A stretch of DNA of 64,000 bases from Castanea sativa (GCF_040712315.1 NC_134017.1:52697636-52761635); one strand, 5' to 3'; shown: positions 49,774-62,796, numbered from the stretch's first letter. The notes: generated from the letters alone by a model not told the origin. A program made the numbers and translations.

Positions 49774-52700
49774 AACATGGTTTTTATCTCTACTCTTTTA
49801 CTTATCAAAGAAGAAAAAAGAAAAAAGAATGAGCATGGTTAAAAAAAAAAAAAAAAAGCATCAGACTACAACAATTGCGGAATTATGACTGAGGCAACAC
49901 TAGATGAAAATGGGGGCTGTATTGGGGCTTAATGTGGTCAAAGATTTTTGAAGAATATAAAAGTGGGGAGGGTCACTTATTAGCATTACTACTATTTTTT
50001 GACCATTGGTAGGGTATTCATTCCAGGGAATTGGCATCTTTAAAAAAATTGTGTAAGGCTACCTACCAATCATCTCTTTTAAACCCCTGCAGAAGTGAGA
50101 GCTTTGTGCACTGGATATGACCTTTTTTTTTATAGGGTACTTATTAGGAAAAACTACTTGGGGGTAGGGTTCAGAACCTAACCTCTTTATTCCAAAACTT
50201 ATTCCAAACCTAGTCCTTTAATGATTGTCTACACTCTACACACAAACCCAAATACTGAAATCCCATATGCATGCTCCCTAACCTGCCCTATGAGGATTAA
50301 AAGTGGTGATGTTGCCATCCCTAAGGAAGGAGCATATAGTATATTAATGCTGAAGAAAAACAAGAGAAAGAGAGGAAACAGAGATAGGATATGAGAGTGA
50401 GTTGATGGAAGCAAAGAGGAAAGGGGGACAAAATCACATACATTGACTATGATTTTGAAGATGATGAAACTCTATGTTAGTTCTGTCATTTAAAGACTTA
50501 GTATGAGAAAATGAGGAGTAGAGGAAAGAATTAGAGAAGAAATTCATGGAATGATACTTTTAGGTAACGAAGACCTTCAGAGTAAGCTCTTACTGTGATT
50601 ATATGTACCTTATGCAATTGGTTTACACAAATATTTTTATGATCCAATGATTTTATGGTAGGAAGTTTTATATTAATTAATAATAGTAAGCATGCAGTTG
50701 TTATTATTAGAACTTCATTAATATCTATCAAACACTAGAAACTATTGATTCTACTAATTTTATCATTTAAATTGTTTTAAGAACATGTGATCTCCATGTG
50801 ATGTAGCGGTTTCTTAAATTATAATCCCTTTGTCTGACATTGTTTTTCTACTCTTCCATTTTAGGACGTACCAAAATATTGTCCACTTTGAAAAGTTAAT
50901 AAACACAATTATTATAACTTTTCTAGCTAACCATGTACTTTATTTGAGAAGTCAATACTTCTTTCCATTTGCTTTATTTGAGTTTAAATAACAAAGACTA
51001 ATTTTGGAAATTAGTAACTTTTTACTAATGCATTAAATGACGCTCCCTTAAAAAGTTGGTTTCTTAAAAGACACAGTTTGGCTACAACTTTCTTTAAAAA
51101 AATTAACATTACTACATATGTTGAAAATCTAACCATTGGATTGCATATTCTTTAGGCTCTTAACACACGTATAAAATTTTGTGCTAATCAAATATTATTT
51201 ACTATATTTTTTATGCATAATTTTAAACTACAAAAACTTGCAATTTAAATGATTGATGACATAGCTATTGATATTTGATCTTCTAGAAAATTTTCAAACA
51301 TGGAAGATATAAGAAGAAAATGTAAATCAATGGTGAATTTGTCAAAATTCACATTTAATAAAAAGATATTGAGTCAAGTTGTAGCCTTAAACTACAACCA
51401 AGTTTGTAGCCCAACTTTATCATTTCTTAAATTGGACAAACTATTTAGGATGAGGGAGTATTTATTTAGTTTCCAAATATGTAATATGATTATAAATCAA
51501 ATGGGTCATCCTTTTGGGCTTTGATACACTTAAGTCTCCAAGACTCTGTTTAATGAATATATTCAAAATTGAGAAGATTTTTATTTATAAATATGGAAGG
51601 AAGAAATAATATACGACTTTTCATCATAATTTTTCTTGATGCAAAATACTTTCTGGGTTGCAGTCATTCAGACGTTAATCTAGATGAATTGGGAAAGGAG
51701 ACAATCAAAGAAGATGATCGGGCTGCTTTGCTGGAAGGAGGCCTCCCAAGATCAGCATCTGCAAAGTTTCATAGTACATCCATTAAAATGAACCTAATTA
51801 GGTAACTTGCTATTATGTATTCTTTTGGAGTTCTGCTTTGATTATCTTTGGGTGTTCTTACCTTCTGCTTCTCATGTTACTAGGTTTCTGACAATGGATG
51901 ACTCTTTCTTGCTAGAAAATAGAGCAACTTTGAGAGCAATGTAAGTCATTATCTTTTTTTTTTTTTGATATACAAAATTAGCATTCTTTCAATCTTCATA
52001 TCATAACTGCATGCTGTAGGTCTGAGTTGGGGGCAATTCTGGTCTATTTCTACATATGTGATCGAACAAAATTACTGGGAGAATCTACAAAGGTGCATTT
52101 CTCCTGCTCATAGAACATATTTCTTTAATCCCATATATATATAGTTAATTAACGCCTTTGCTCTCACTTGCTTCCCTAAGATGTTGTGTTGCATAGTTGC
52201 ATACTTATCACACAAGGCAGTGAGGCACTTGCTTTCTATTTAATTCTGGACTCTAGTTCTTTTCTTCCTCATTATAGTGTTGCCTTATATCTGTTCATGC
52301 CCCTGCCCCTAAAAGAAAAATAAAATAAAATCATTTTTGTTATTATTATTATTATTTATGTGGATTTGAGTACCTTCCATTGGGCCTGACCAGCTTCATC
52401 TATATAAAGATACGGGGTTAAGTTGTAATCTATGAACTTCTTCCAGGTTAGGAAAATAGAAATTTTCTTCCTTCCTTCCTTGGTCCCCCCTTTTTCAACA
52501 TGCCAATGAGCTATAGCTCAAACAACGCCCTCTCTCAGAAGAAAAGGTGAAGATAAGGTCATTGGCAATAATAAAGAACTCTCTCTATTCAACACTTGGT
52601 GGAAAGCCTCACAAGATGATAGCCTAAAACTTTTTGCTTTTATTTGTTTATTTATTATTTAGCTGGGCTAGAAATTCAAATTTTTATGCTACAGTTTATT

Positions 52701-55700
52701 TGTAGCCAAAATGTACTATTCTATTAAGTTATTAGTACAAGAGAATATAATAATAACCATGCTACTCAATGTGATGCATTTTTTTTATGACCTTGTTTTC
52801 CCAACAGTCTATTTCTAGCTAACAGGTGATGATGTTAGAGTCATGTTTAAATTCACATGTTGATAAACACAATTGGCTGCAATTTATTATTGACAATTTT
52901 GATCAATTTTTGGTGGCTTTTTTGGGCAGAATTACAATCGGGATCTTTTCCTCTTTCTCAACATTCTCCTGATCATAGTTTCAGCATTTACCTCTTTGAA
53001 AAAACATAGTGACATGTCAGCATTCTCTGGAAAATCCCTACTTTACCTTAATCGGCATCAAACTGAGGAGTGGAAAGGATGGATGCAGGCAAGTATTTTT
53101 TTTTTTAAGCTCATAACTTGTACTTAGTTGCATTGCTGTAGCTTTTTACTTGGGAAAACATATGTAATGCATTTAACTTCTCTCAAACGTATGCCCGCTA
53201 CTTCATGCTTTATTTATTTTGGATAATTGTATTCTGGCACTACTTTGTGTTCATATGAAAAACTAGTTTAATTTACATTAGTTGTCATTCATTTTGTTCC
53301 AGACATTATTAAAATTTGGCTACATGCTTTCTCGTTTGTTAATTTTAGCCTTGCATTATGATTTTGATAATAGATGCTGCAAAGAAACCGTGAGCCTATT
53401 TGATGGATTGATATGATTTTGGTTTTTAATTATTGAATGATAACAGATTTGAGACTGTAACATTCTTTGCTAATATATCACTAATCAAAAAACATTCTTT
53501 TCTGATGTATTGAATCTCATATATTAATTTAATATCTGAAACTGCTTGTGTGCACAGTATGCTACATTTATCAATTTATTGTTACAGTCATCTTTTATAT
53601 AATTAGCTTTAATAAGTATTTTTACCTGGGTTAGTGAATCTACTTTACAAGTTGTCATTGACTGCATTTCAATTTTCTTTTATGTTTTGGCAGGTCCTAT
53701 TTTTACTGTACCATTACTTTGCTGCAACAGAGATATACAATGCAATACGCGTCTTTATTGCTGCATATGTTTTTTTGACTGGATTTGGCAACTTTTCCTA
53801 TTATTATATTAGAAAGGATTTTAGCATTGCACGTTTTACTCAGGTAACCTTTTAATTTACTGAATATAAAATGTATAATCATTTATTATTTGACTTACTA
53901 TCTTTCTTTCTTTTTTTCTTTTTTTTTCTGTATATATTTTTAATCTATGATCTTCTAAATCCTTATTATATGAAACAGATGATGTGGCGGTTAAATTTCT
54001 TTGTGGCATTTTGCTGCATTGTTCTGAACAATGACTATATGTTGTACTATATCTGCCCTATGCACACGCTTTTCACTGTAATGGTGTATGGAGCCCTTGG
54101 GATTTTTAACAAGTATAACGAGATAAGATCAGTGATGGCTGTGAAGTTTCTTGCAAGCTTTCTTGTGGTCATCTTGATATGGGAAATCCCGGGATTTTTT
54201 GAAATATTCTGGCGTCCTCTAGCATTCCTTTTAGGTTAGTAACCTATCTTCTGTCTTTTGGTTTTAATTTTCTGCTACATTTATTATTGACCTGGAAGTT
54301 AGCAAGTCATTTCATAGCTCAGCGATTAAGCTTGCTTGATTTAACTCTAAGTGAACTTAGCAGAAATGTGACAGCAATCAATTGTACAAAAGTTTAAAGA
54401 TGACATTTTTTTGGGGCTTTTGGTTGGGATGTGTTTTGGTCGGGTCTCATACTTTGTGGTCCGTTTCTTTTTCCTTTATTTTTCCCCAAAAGAAATATAA
54501 TAAAAAGGAAGAGGGTGAAGCCCTACATGGGAGAATACAAGAGCACTTCCAAAGATCTAACATCTAACATTATAAAAAGCTAAAAACTCCCTAAAAGAAT
54601 TACAAGCTAAATCCATAATATCCATTAACCATTCAAACAAAGATCTAAAGAGTGAAAGTCTCAAGTGAAGCTAGGAGTCCACAAGACCATCAAACAGTTT
54701 AGCATTTCACTCCCTCCAAATGCACTGGATCAATTACAATGGAATAGCATTCCACACATCTAAACATTGATTGCTCGGTGCTAGCTCTCCGATATGCTAA
54801 AAGATCCTGTACCAAGTTCGGCATTACATTACCCAAGCTACTCCAAATGAAGCAAAAGCCAACAAACAAAGCTCCCTAGGGACAATGCAAGAAAAGATTT
54901 CAGTTGTCCCTGTCATTGCTTTGCACATGCAACACCAATCAACAATGATTATGTTTTGCCTACTAAGATTATCTGCCTTCAGAATTTGACCATGAGCTTC
55001 TGTCCTAGGGGGGAAAAAACTACCTTATGATATTTTTTCCATTTTTTAATCTAAGGCAACCCAATCAGCCATCCCAAATAAGTCATGGGTGAGGCACCCA
55101 CTTTACAACCTAAAAGATAAGCTAAATTATCCACATCCTGAATTGGTCCAACATGGACAATCTCACTCCTGCCCAAAATTTTCGAGTCATTAGACTTGCC
55201 TCTAAACACAGAAGAATACACCAAAGAGAGAGAATCTCCTCCAAGTTTACCTTACAATAAATGAATGTGTCAGTCACAAACAAAGAACGAGAAATAAGAA
55301 ACTATCCATTATCCTTGTTCCCCACATGAAATCCTGATAAATAACCACCCTCAACTTTCAAGGTGATTTTCTTTATTCTTAATTCATGTATTCTTACTTT
55401 GTGCATTGGGTACGACCTTTTAATACAAGTGGACTTACTGGCTTATGCATATACATAACCGTTACTTTTTATGACAGGGTATACCGATCCTGCAAAACCA
55501 GATCTCCCTCGATTACATGAGTGGCATTTCAGATCTGGACTTGATCGCTATATTTGGATCATTGGAATGATATATGCATACTACCACCCCAATGTAATCC
55601 CCTGAAAGTTTGGTTGTATGGTAGATCTTGCTGTCTTGTTGCACCAACTGCCAACTACTAAAATTTTCAAATATTTTAATGTTAAGGTTGAGAAATGGAT

Positions 55701-57359
55701 GGAGAGATTGGAGGAATGTGAAACCAAGAGGAGAGTCTCAATCAAAGCAAGCATTGTCGCAGTTTCCATGTTTGTGAGTTGCTTGATTTTGTTACCATGT
55801 TGTTTCTATTATCTTCTTATAGATTTTTTTTTTTTTTTATATGTAAAAAGTTTATTGATATAAAAAAAAAAAAAAAAAAAAAAGGTGGAATACCCTAGTA
55901 TACAGGGAGTGTACAAAGGGTCAAACAATCAAGAACAAAAATTACAAGAATCTAAGAAATCAAGAAAAGATGAAAAAGATTGGTTCCATAAGGCAGCCAA
56001 CCAATCCATTGAGTTTTCTAATTTATTGGTTTTATTTCTTTATTTAAATTTTTTCCAGGTTGGTTATCTGTGGTATGAATGTATTTACAAGCTGGACAAG
56101 GTTACATACAACAAATACCATCCATACACATCATGGATTCCTATAACGTGCGTATTGAGTAGTTGTTTTATTGGTCCTATTTGGGAATCACATTATGGCA
56201 TTACATGCAAAATGTTTAATCAGTTATTTCCTTTTTCATTTTCCAGCATCTTATTTTCGCCTTCTTTATGATTTCAGTGTTTATATTTGCTTGCGGAATT
56301 TCACTCAGCAGTTTCGGAGTTTCTCTTTAGCTTTTCTTTTGTACGTTTTCTATCTCTATCATGAAACCATTCTGCCCTTTAACCACCCCCTCAACCTCTG
56401 TGTATTCTGCTACCATATTTTGAGATTTCTTAATTGTCTACTTGGTATTATTAGGTGGCTTGGCAAGATAACTTTGGAGACCTATATTTCACAATTCCAT
56501 ATCTGGTTGAGGTGTGTAATCTAATTCATATTTTCATTTATTTTTCCCTCATTTTCCTAGTGATGTTTTATATAGCCATTATAAAATATGTTTGTTTAGT
56601 TTGAGCACATCTTTATGCATAAGCATAGTGGCTTTCATTTTTATTTCTCTTCTGTTGCTTTATATGAGTTCATAATCTTGTGTGACCCTTCCTAGAATTG
56701 AATTGATACCATGATGTGAAAAGCATGTCCATCTTTATTCTTGGTGGATGAGGTATTTAAGCTTTCATAAGATTTCTAAAAGAGCATTGAAATTTTTTTT
56801 TCCATCTTCTAAGATAATGTTAAAGTAAAGGTAGTCCCTTCTCTTCCTCCTACAGTTTATAAAAATATAATATTGAAAGGTTTAATAAAATGCAAATGTA
56901 TAGAGAGAAATTGATAAAAATAAGAAGAAAGTATGAGACTATAAGAAAAACAGCACCCAAAAAGAGAAGACTATGCTGACGATTAACTCAAGTGCATTTC
57001 TAATTTCCATATATGTTTCTGCAGATCAAATGTGCCTAATGGACAACCTAAGTGGCTCCTTTCTCTTATTCCAGAATATCCCATGCTTAACTTCATGCTC
57101 ACTTCTGCCATTTATGTCATAGTAAGCATATTTCTTCTTTACCCTCTGATTTTGTGAAAGCCACTCAGTACTAACACGTTGCTCTCTGAATTTGCTTATG
57201 CAGATATCTCATCGCCTTTTTGAATTAACCAATACACTGAAGACAGTTTTTATACCCACAAAAGACAACAGACGGTTGTTTTCTAATTTTGTTGCTGGGG
57301 CAGCCATTTGTGTGTGTGTGTATTTCATTGCATTCATTCTCGTTCAGATCCCTCATTAA
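46747..57359 (+). CDS. RWA: REDUCED WALL ACETYLATION (RWA) protein, Cas1p-like 10-TM domain
   Basis: Fifteen coding exons: 46747-46779, 48333-48424, 51664-51801, 51884-51940, 52020-52092, 52930-53088, 53694-53843, 53979-54234, 55478-55593, 55687-55773, 56059-56147, 56278-56340, 56455-56511, 57025-57121, 57204-57359. They join in frame to 540 codons plus TAA, the usual family length. RWA proteins are Golgi multi-pass membrane proteins needed for O-acetylation of xylan and other wall polysaccharides. Signatures: start [116 protein letters not shown]; hydrophobic C-terminus. The SPITPGQ start suggests the RWA1/3/4 group more than RWA2 (from memory). All introns are GT-AG except the GC donor after exon 6. 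No frameshift or stop is seen. Exon 12/13 reads AFLLWLGK where related proteins usually have one residue fewer, so that junction is the least certain. Confidence 0.93.
48882..48900. repeat. (GA)n in RWA intron 2
   Basis: Short GA microsatellite; a second, longer one lies at 49741-49771 in the same intron. Confidence 0.8.
50824..51458. mobile_element. Stowaway/Mariner-like element in RWA intron 2
   Basis: Left end TA|ATCCCTTTGTCTGACATTG and right end 'aaactatttaggatgaggga' 'g|TA' are imperfect inverted repeats. They resemble the CTCCCTC..TCC(T/C) ends of plant Stowaway/Mariner elements with TA target duplication. The interior is AT-rich and non-coding; its 74-codon open frame has no domain. 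It lies about 200 bp upstream of exon 3 in the 3.2-kb intron. Confidence 0.55.
54470..55370 (-). mobile_element. Degenerate L1-type LINE fragment in RWA intron 8
   Basis: The minus strand, in several frames with stops, reads like the end of a plant LINE ORF2. It has a reverse-transcriptase part ending [18 protein letters not shown], a broken catalytic region (VTDTFIYC where related LINEs have FADDTLIFC), then the zf-RVT region [11 protein letters not shown] and the C-terminal [21 protein letters not shown]. The stretch between RT and zf-RVT is shorter than usual, implying an internal deletion. Its 3' end points towards exon 8, near 54480. It is antisense to the host gene and non-functional. 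Confidence 0.8.
55826..56010 (-). mobile_element. LINE 3' tail in RWA intron 10
   Basis: On the minus strand the sequence reads '...tacactccctgtatac' 'tagggtattccacc' followed by a T run and 'tatatcaataaac', which is how I recall 3' ends of plant L1-type LINEs. It is a short 5'-truncated insertion lying between exon 10 and exon 11, with no coding capacity. Confidence 0.55.
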
Positions 57360-57895
57360 CCAGTACGTGCCTTTCTGCCACTTAATTGTTATTGAGAGTG
57401 AACTTTCATAGTTTGGATTCATGAAGAGCTTTGATTCTAATATATTATATATGCACACACGTGTTAAGAGAGAATAAAAGAAGGGGATCTTTGAGCCCTT
57501 TTTTTTTTCTTCTTTTTTTTTACTTACCTGCATGTGATGATTAGCAATACAATTTACTATTACAGGCCTGACGAATCTTGACTTGAAAAGAGTTGCATAG
57601 ATATCTCTTGTTGGGTGCACAAAACATATAGGCGGGAGTAAAATAAGGGGAATTTGGAAGATGTTGCTTGCAAATTTAGCTTTTAAAGCAAATGTTCCAA
57701 TAGTGCCGAGGAAAGTCGCCCTCATTGCTGCATCACAGTAGAAAATTGGAGGTGGGCATGCATTGAGAATGTGGCAGAGGGCAGCACATGATACCAAAGA
57801 AATTTTTTTGTAGTATTGCAGATTGTCACATATCAAAATTTCTCCATTTTGTTCAGTCATTAAAAAGAAAATATAGGTTCCTGTGATATAGATTC
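57360..57895 (+). other. RWA: 3' untranslated region of RWA, possibly with an intron
   Basis: Directly after the stop codon, 'cca|gtacgt' at 57363 could be a donor, and 'ctattacag|gcctgacg' at about 57566 an acceptor, so the 3' leader may be spliced. The minus-strand open frame of 211 codons across 57225-57860 overlaps the last exon and has no domain, so it is not annotated as a gene. A polyadenylation site could not be fixed. Confidence 0.4.
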
Positions 57896-59252
57896 ATTTT
57901 CTGGCATCAATGAAATTCAATATTCATTAGTAATGCGACATTGTCAATTTGTCTCATTACATTAGTGGAGGATTCACGAACTTGGTGTATGTATTCAATT
58001 GGAAAATTTAATTGTGAGCGATTCTTTCGTAGATTTGTGCAACACAATCCTTTTATTAATATCGAGTTTGTGACGTTAGTTTCATATTTTTGATTGTTAG
58101 TCCAGTAGGAAATTAAAGAAAGCTGGGAAGTTTGTTTTCCTTGGGGACCAAAAGCATGGCAGTTTGATGCTTCACACTTTTAATGCCGCTTGTGAGCATT
58201 TTTGGTTTTGGTTTACTTTTTAGCACCGTGAGCATATTATCAAACCCTAAATAGGTATAGGTTGCCAAAAGTTGTAGCAAATTGTCAAAACTCAGCAATA
58301 TTTTTGTCTTTTATAAATGAAAATGACTAAAAGGAGCAATCAGCTTGGATACCTCTCTAGTCTTTGACATGTGATTGACTCAGAGAAATTTTTTATACCT
58401 ACTAAAGTTGTGGGACCCATCCAAGTGAAGATCCAAAGGCAGCACTCCCTCTAGTGGTTCAAAACTTTAAAGGGATGTTTGTTACTGTTGTTTAAATAAC
58501 AATTTAAGTACTTAAATAATATTAAACGTATTTTCATAATTTTTTACCTACATATATTTTGACAAAAGAACAACGTTATTATAAATCTCTTACCAAATTG
58601 CCACTAAATAAGTCCTAATTCACACTTAGCATCAGTATCTGGCATGCTAAAACTTCAAATATGTTAAAATTTAGCATCAAACCCCATAAATCTTGCATTA
58701 TCCACACTTTCAATTCTAAAAAATTTTACCATTGAGCTACAATATCATCCTACTTTTATGATGGTACCGTAGCAAGATGGTATTTTTTATAAATAATATT
58801 TTATTTGGGTTTTGGATTTTTATTTGAGTATTAGGTTTTATTTGGGTATTGGGTTATATTATTTTATTATGTAGGTATATTATTTTAATATATTATATGG
58901 TAAAATAAAATTTGAAATATTAAACGTATTGTAAAATGGTATAGTATAATACAAAAAGTAGTTTAAATAAAAAATTTTCAACCTATGGCGGCTGCTCTTA
59001 ATAATCGCTCTAAATAAAGTAGTTTTTTAAATAGTAAAATATTATATTTTTTAAATGTCAAATGCTTATATCCTCGTGGTACTAAAATCATGACTATGGG
59101 TAGTGTGAAACACATCATATTGAAATTGACAACTCAGTTTTCTTAATTTGTGGTCAATTTGGCCAATTATTAACACTAGTGAGTGAGTAGTGATGTGACT
59201 ATAAATTTCATAAAATGAGCGTTGAACGTTGAACTGTTGAAGTTTCGACTGA
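57896..59252. other. Intergenic, no gene seen
   Basis: AT-rich. Positions 58610-58980 contain 'aaatttagcatcaaacccca' and related words shared with 61050-61320, probably one family of miniature elements, but no clean ends were found. Confidence 0.5.
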
Positions 59253-59590
59253 GGGTCCGTTTAGATATAATTTATTGCTGAAAATTGAAAACTGAAAACA
59301 CTGTAGCAAAATAATTTTTAAATATGTGAATAGTGTTGAAAGACCTATTTATAATAAAAAAAATTGTTGAAAAAGTACGTGAACAGTGCGCTCACAGTGC
59401 TTGAACAGTGCGCTCACAGTGCTTGAACAGTGCGCGTACAGTGCGTAAACGGTGTGCACACAGTGTGTGAACAGTGCACACAGTACGCACACAGTGCGTG
59501 CACTGACCCATTTGTCCCCCGCAGTAGAAACGAAGAAAAAAAAAAAAAAAAGGAAAAACGCAGCCAGCAAAACGCTGGATCCAAGCGGGC
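59253..59590. mobile_element. Inverted-repeat element carrying a 'cagtgcg' minisatellite
   Basis: Left end gggtccgtttagatata and right end 'tggatccaagcgggc' form imperfect inverted repeats like those at 24321-25404. 'gctgaaaattgaaaactgaa' and 'cactgtagcaaaataattt' are shared words of this family. Between 59390 and 59505 about ten units of 'acagtgcg(c)tc' or 'acagtgcttga' type repeat, each near-palindromic in part (gtgcac). No coding capacity. Confidence 0.7.
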
Positions 59591-60191
59591 AATGAAACTT
59601 AAATCAAGAGGTTAAAAATAAAACTTTGAAAGGAAATGAGTTGTCTTCATCTTGTTGGCTATTGTTGGAAGTAGGCATATAATTGCTAAAACACGGGTTG
59701 TAAAACTTGTACACATCATCCAGTTTGTCCTTGAGGAAAGGGCTTTGATGATGAGGCCAAGCTAACCTCAAAGTCTCAAACTTGGTCGCTTGAGCCTAGA
59801 TTCTGCACTTTGTCTTCGACTCAAATCTTCTTTGGCCTTTCTCGTTTTGTTTTGTTTCCAAGCAATGCTGCTTCTTCTACTTGTCTTTTTTATGGCATTT
59901 TTTTACTCAACTATTGGGAGGACATATTAGTATATCACTGAGGGCTTCTCTTTGGTTCAATTAGAGTCATTTTTACTATCAATTTCACCATTGAAATTTT
60001 ATTCCTGAGGAAGTGCCTTGGATAAATAGAGCTTTGAATCATGATACTTTTCACCCTTATTTCCCTTCATTTCTTGATTTCTTTAATTCATCACAAATTT
60101 ATTCTATAGATAGAAAAAACTGTTACGATATTTTTATAACTTTTTAGGTGACAATTCTACGGCAATTGAAAATAAAAATTGTAAAAATGTT

Positions 60192-60194
<3 letters not shown>
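59591..60194. other. Intergenic, no gene seen
   Basis: No open frame, repeat border or RNA signature was recognised. Confidence 0.5.

Positions 60195-60260
<66 letters not shown>
60195..60260. repeat. (AT)n microsatellite
   Basis: Thirty-three uninterrupted AT repeats as assembled. Confidence 0.95.
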
Positions 60261-60263
<3 letters not shown>

Positions 60264-60819
60264 ATGTTTCTAAACTTTCTTTTCATCACATGTTTAATTA
60301 TACTTTTGCGTGCCTTGTTATTAGAGCTTTGAGGTTTTCAATACGCTAACCCAAAAAAAAAAAATAATAATAATAATAATGATAAATAAAAAAAATAAAA
60401 AATAAAAAAAGAAAGAAGAAAAACATGTAGGAATTTTGTGCGTGACAATTAGGGAACAAAAAAGCTATCATAGGTTTTGTTTTGTTAGAAGTACTGTATG
60501 TAGGCATGGTCCGCATGGATATATTTGTACTTTGAGATCACATTGGGCACATAAATCCATTTACAAACCATGCACATTTATGAAATTAAGAACTGAATTC
60601 TCCTCGTCGATTAAGAGAAACAGGCACAAGAAAGAACAACAGATGATGTCCCTCTAGCCAATATACTCTGAAAATCCATACAGTCAGTTTCAAAAAAAAA
60701 AATCCATACAGTCACCTTGACACGTGGAACCCACCAGACAACGCCTATATATAAAATATATATATGATATGGCACTATTGCTTCGTACTAGAGACAAAGC
60801 AGGTATTGCTATCCCATAA

Positions 60820-60823
<4 letters not shown>

Positions 60824-60870
<47 letters not shown>
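60824..60870. repeat. (AT)n microsatellite
   Basis: Uninterrupted alternating T and A, ending at the 42-bp tandem duplication. Confidence 0.95.
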
Positions 60871-60872
<2 letters not shown>

Positions 60873-60952
60873 TTTTGTTTTGAATATTCTCACCTACTCT
60901 TTAGAAATATATCTTTTTGCTTTGAATATTCTCACCTACTCTTTAGAAATTG
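60869..60952. repeat. Tandem duplication of 42 bp, two copies
   Basis: 'tctttttg(t/c)tttgaata' 'ttctcacctactctttagaaat' occurs twice with a 42-bp period and one substitution. Confidence 0.9.
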
Positions 60953-62334
60953 GTTGAGCTAGCCATTGCAAGTAATTGACCAATGTGACCCTTATGAAAT
61001 CTAGTTAAATAACAATTCACAGCATATTTTGTATTGGTGTATACATTTTGCTAAAATGTTAAATTTACCATCAAAATATAGCATTAGTGGACTGCATCAG
61101 TGGAGCAAACCTAACATTTTATTAAAAGATATATTATTTTATTGTATTAGTGGTGGTAGTTGTTTATTGTAGTAGATATATTATTTTATTCTGTTGTTTA
61201 TATTATTTTATTGTGTTGAATGCTAAAATAAAATCACTAATGTTGAGTGTTTTGTAAAATGAGATGGTAAAAAAGATAAAAATAACTTTTTAGAATGCCA
61301 AATTGCTAAATATTTGGAACCACTAACACTTACTCTGTCATGAACATGAAGAAGTGAAGGTTATTAATTAGTTTAAATTAAATCTCTTCTTTTTCTTCTC
61401 TCTTTTAATCACTTCCCACAAGGTGATAATTAACAAGTCATTCCCATAATCGGACAGACAACAACAAGCAACAAACAAACAAAAATCATTATAGTCTTAA
61501 TAGGACAACTTAATAGTGATTTTTATAGGAAATTGATAGCCATACAAACATTTAGTGGGGCTATGGCAACTCAATTTGACATCAACAAAAAAAGATTTTA
61601 ATATTTTCGAATATATCCCCACCGCTTTGCTCCAATGACTTGGATGCACTTGGTTCTCCCTTGAATATCTCTTAAATGATAAGAAGAAACGGTGACCATA
61701 ATTGTTTATGGGACCGCGACACCCATTTACTACCAGAATACAAGTTATAAATGTACATGATTCACTTATTGTGTACACACACTCTCTCTCCCCAACTCTA
61801 TCTCTCTGGAACATCTTTGAACTCATTCAAATTTGACATGAAAGAAGCTCAAGAACTTCAGCTCCATATCATGAGTAAGTCATATTTTCATAAATTTATT
61901 ACCAAAGAGCAAGAAGTTTATTGTTTGTAGTTTTTAAGAAGTTTTTTTATTTTCATTTTTTAAAGATAGTTACAAAATGCTGTTAATCCCACAATTTTAA
62001 CTTTTTTCCCTCCAGACCAAGAATTGTATAGGGAGGTGTCAATTAAACTATAAAAATTTTGGCCTTGCAGTAGTCAAAGTTACAAGGATAGAGAGATATT
62101 TAATTTGATTTTGGTAAAGGAGTTTGTTTCTGTAATTCTGAACTTACTGCTGCTATGATAGTAACTGATAGATATTTTAAGAACTGTCCAGCAATAAAAT
62201 AATTGAACTTGAACATGATACATCATCTTTGAAGAAATCCTTGTCTTAAAGAACAATATATGGTTATTTTCTCTTATATTGACGGAATTCTTTCAGGAAA
62301 AATTGCATTTCTGTAATAGAATATCTCCAGGATG

Positions 62335-62367
<33 letters not shown>

Positions 62368-62575
62368 TATGCATGCCTATTATCTATATTCATAGTGATG
62401 AAGATGCCACCTATGTTAAGTGAAGAAGCATCCTAGGCAGGGAAGGAAGTATTTTGAGGCCAAGTGGATCATGGCCCTGGCCACAAGGATTTTTTTTTGA
62501 ACAATTTATATAGTTAAATTATTTTATAGTATATTTAATTAAAACTTGAAGTTTAGCCTTCCAAAAATGATATCT
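60953..62575. other. Intergenic; a possible short first exon only
   Basis: 61050-61320 has repeat words shared with 58610-58980. At 61839 an ATG followed by twelve codons (MKEAQELQLHIM) runs into 'atga|gtaagtc', a good splice-donor match. CT-rich leader-like sequence (61780-61808) lies upstream. No downstream exon could be recognised, so a gene is not called. (AT)n at 62339-62369. Confidence 0.3.
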
Positions 62576-62790
62576 AATTCTCTCTTAAAAATTAAGTTGG
62601 CCCATAGTGAACCCAAAAATGCATATTACCAAATACCTTACACTCATGGCCCAATCATAAAAAAATAAAAAATAAAACATTTTTAGTTAATTCTCTCTTA
62701 AAAATTAAGTTGGCCCATTGAGAACCCAAAAATGCAAATTACCAAATATCTTACACTCATGGCCCAATCATAAAAAAAACATTTTTAGTT
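62576..62790. repeat. Tandem duplication of 113 bp, two copies
   Basis: Copies starting at 62576 and 62689 share 'aattctctcttaaaaattaa', 'gttggccca', 'aacccaaaaatgca', 'attaccaaata', and 'cactcatggcccaatcataa'. The second copy differs by a few bases and a shorter A-rich stretch. Confidence 0.9.

Positions 62791-62796
<6 letters not shown>

Noticed and set aside
51300..51524. 74-codon frame in RWA intron 2 considered as an alternative exon
   Set aside because: Mostly within the Stowaway-like element, no similarity to RWA, no suitable splice sites needed by the complete gene model.
57225..57860. 211-codon open frame on the minus strand
   Set aside because: It overlaps the last RWA exon and 3' region in antisense, has no domain, and lacks gene-like context.
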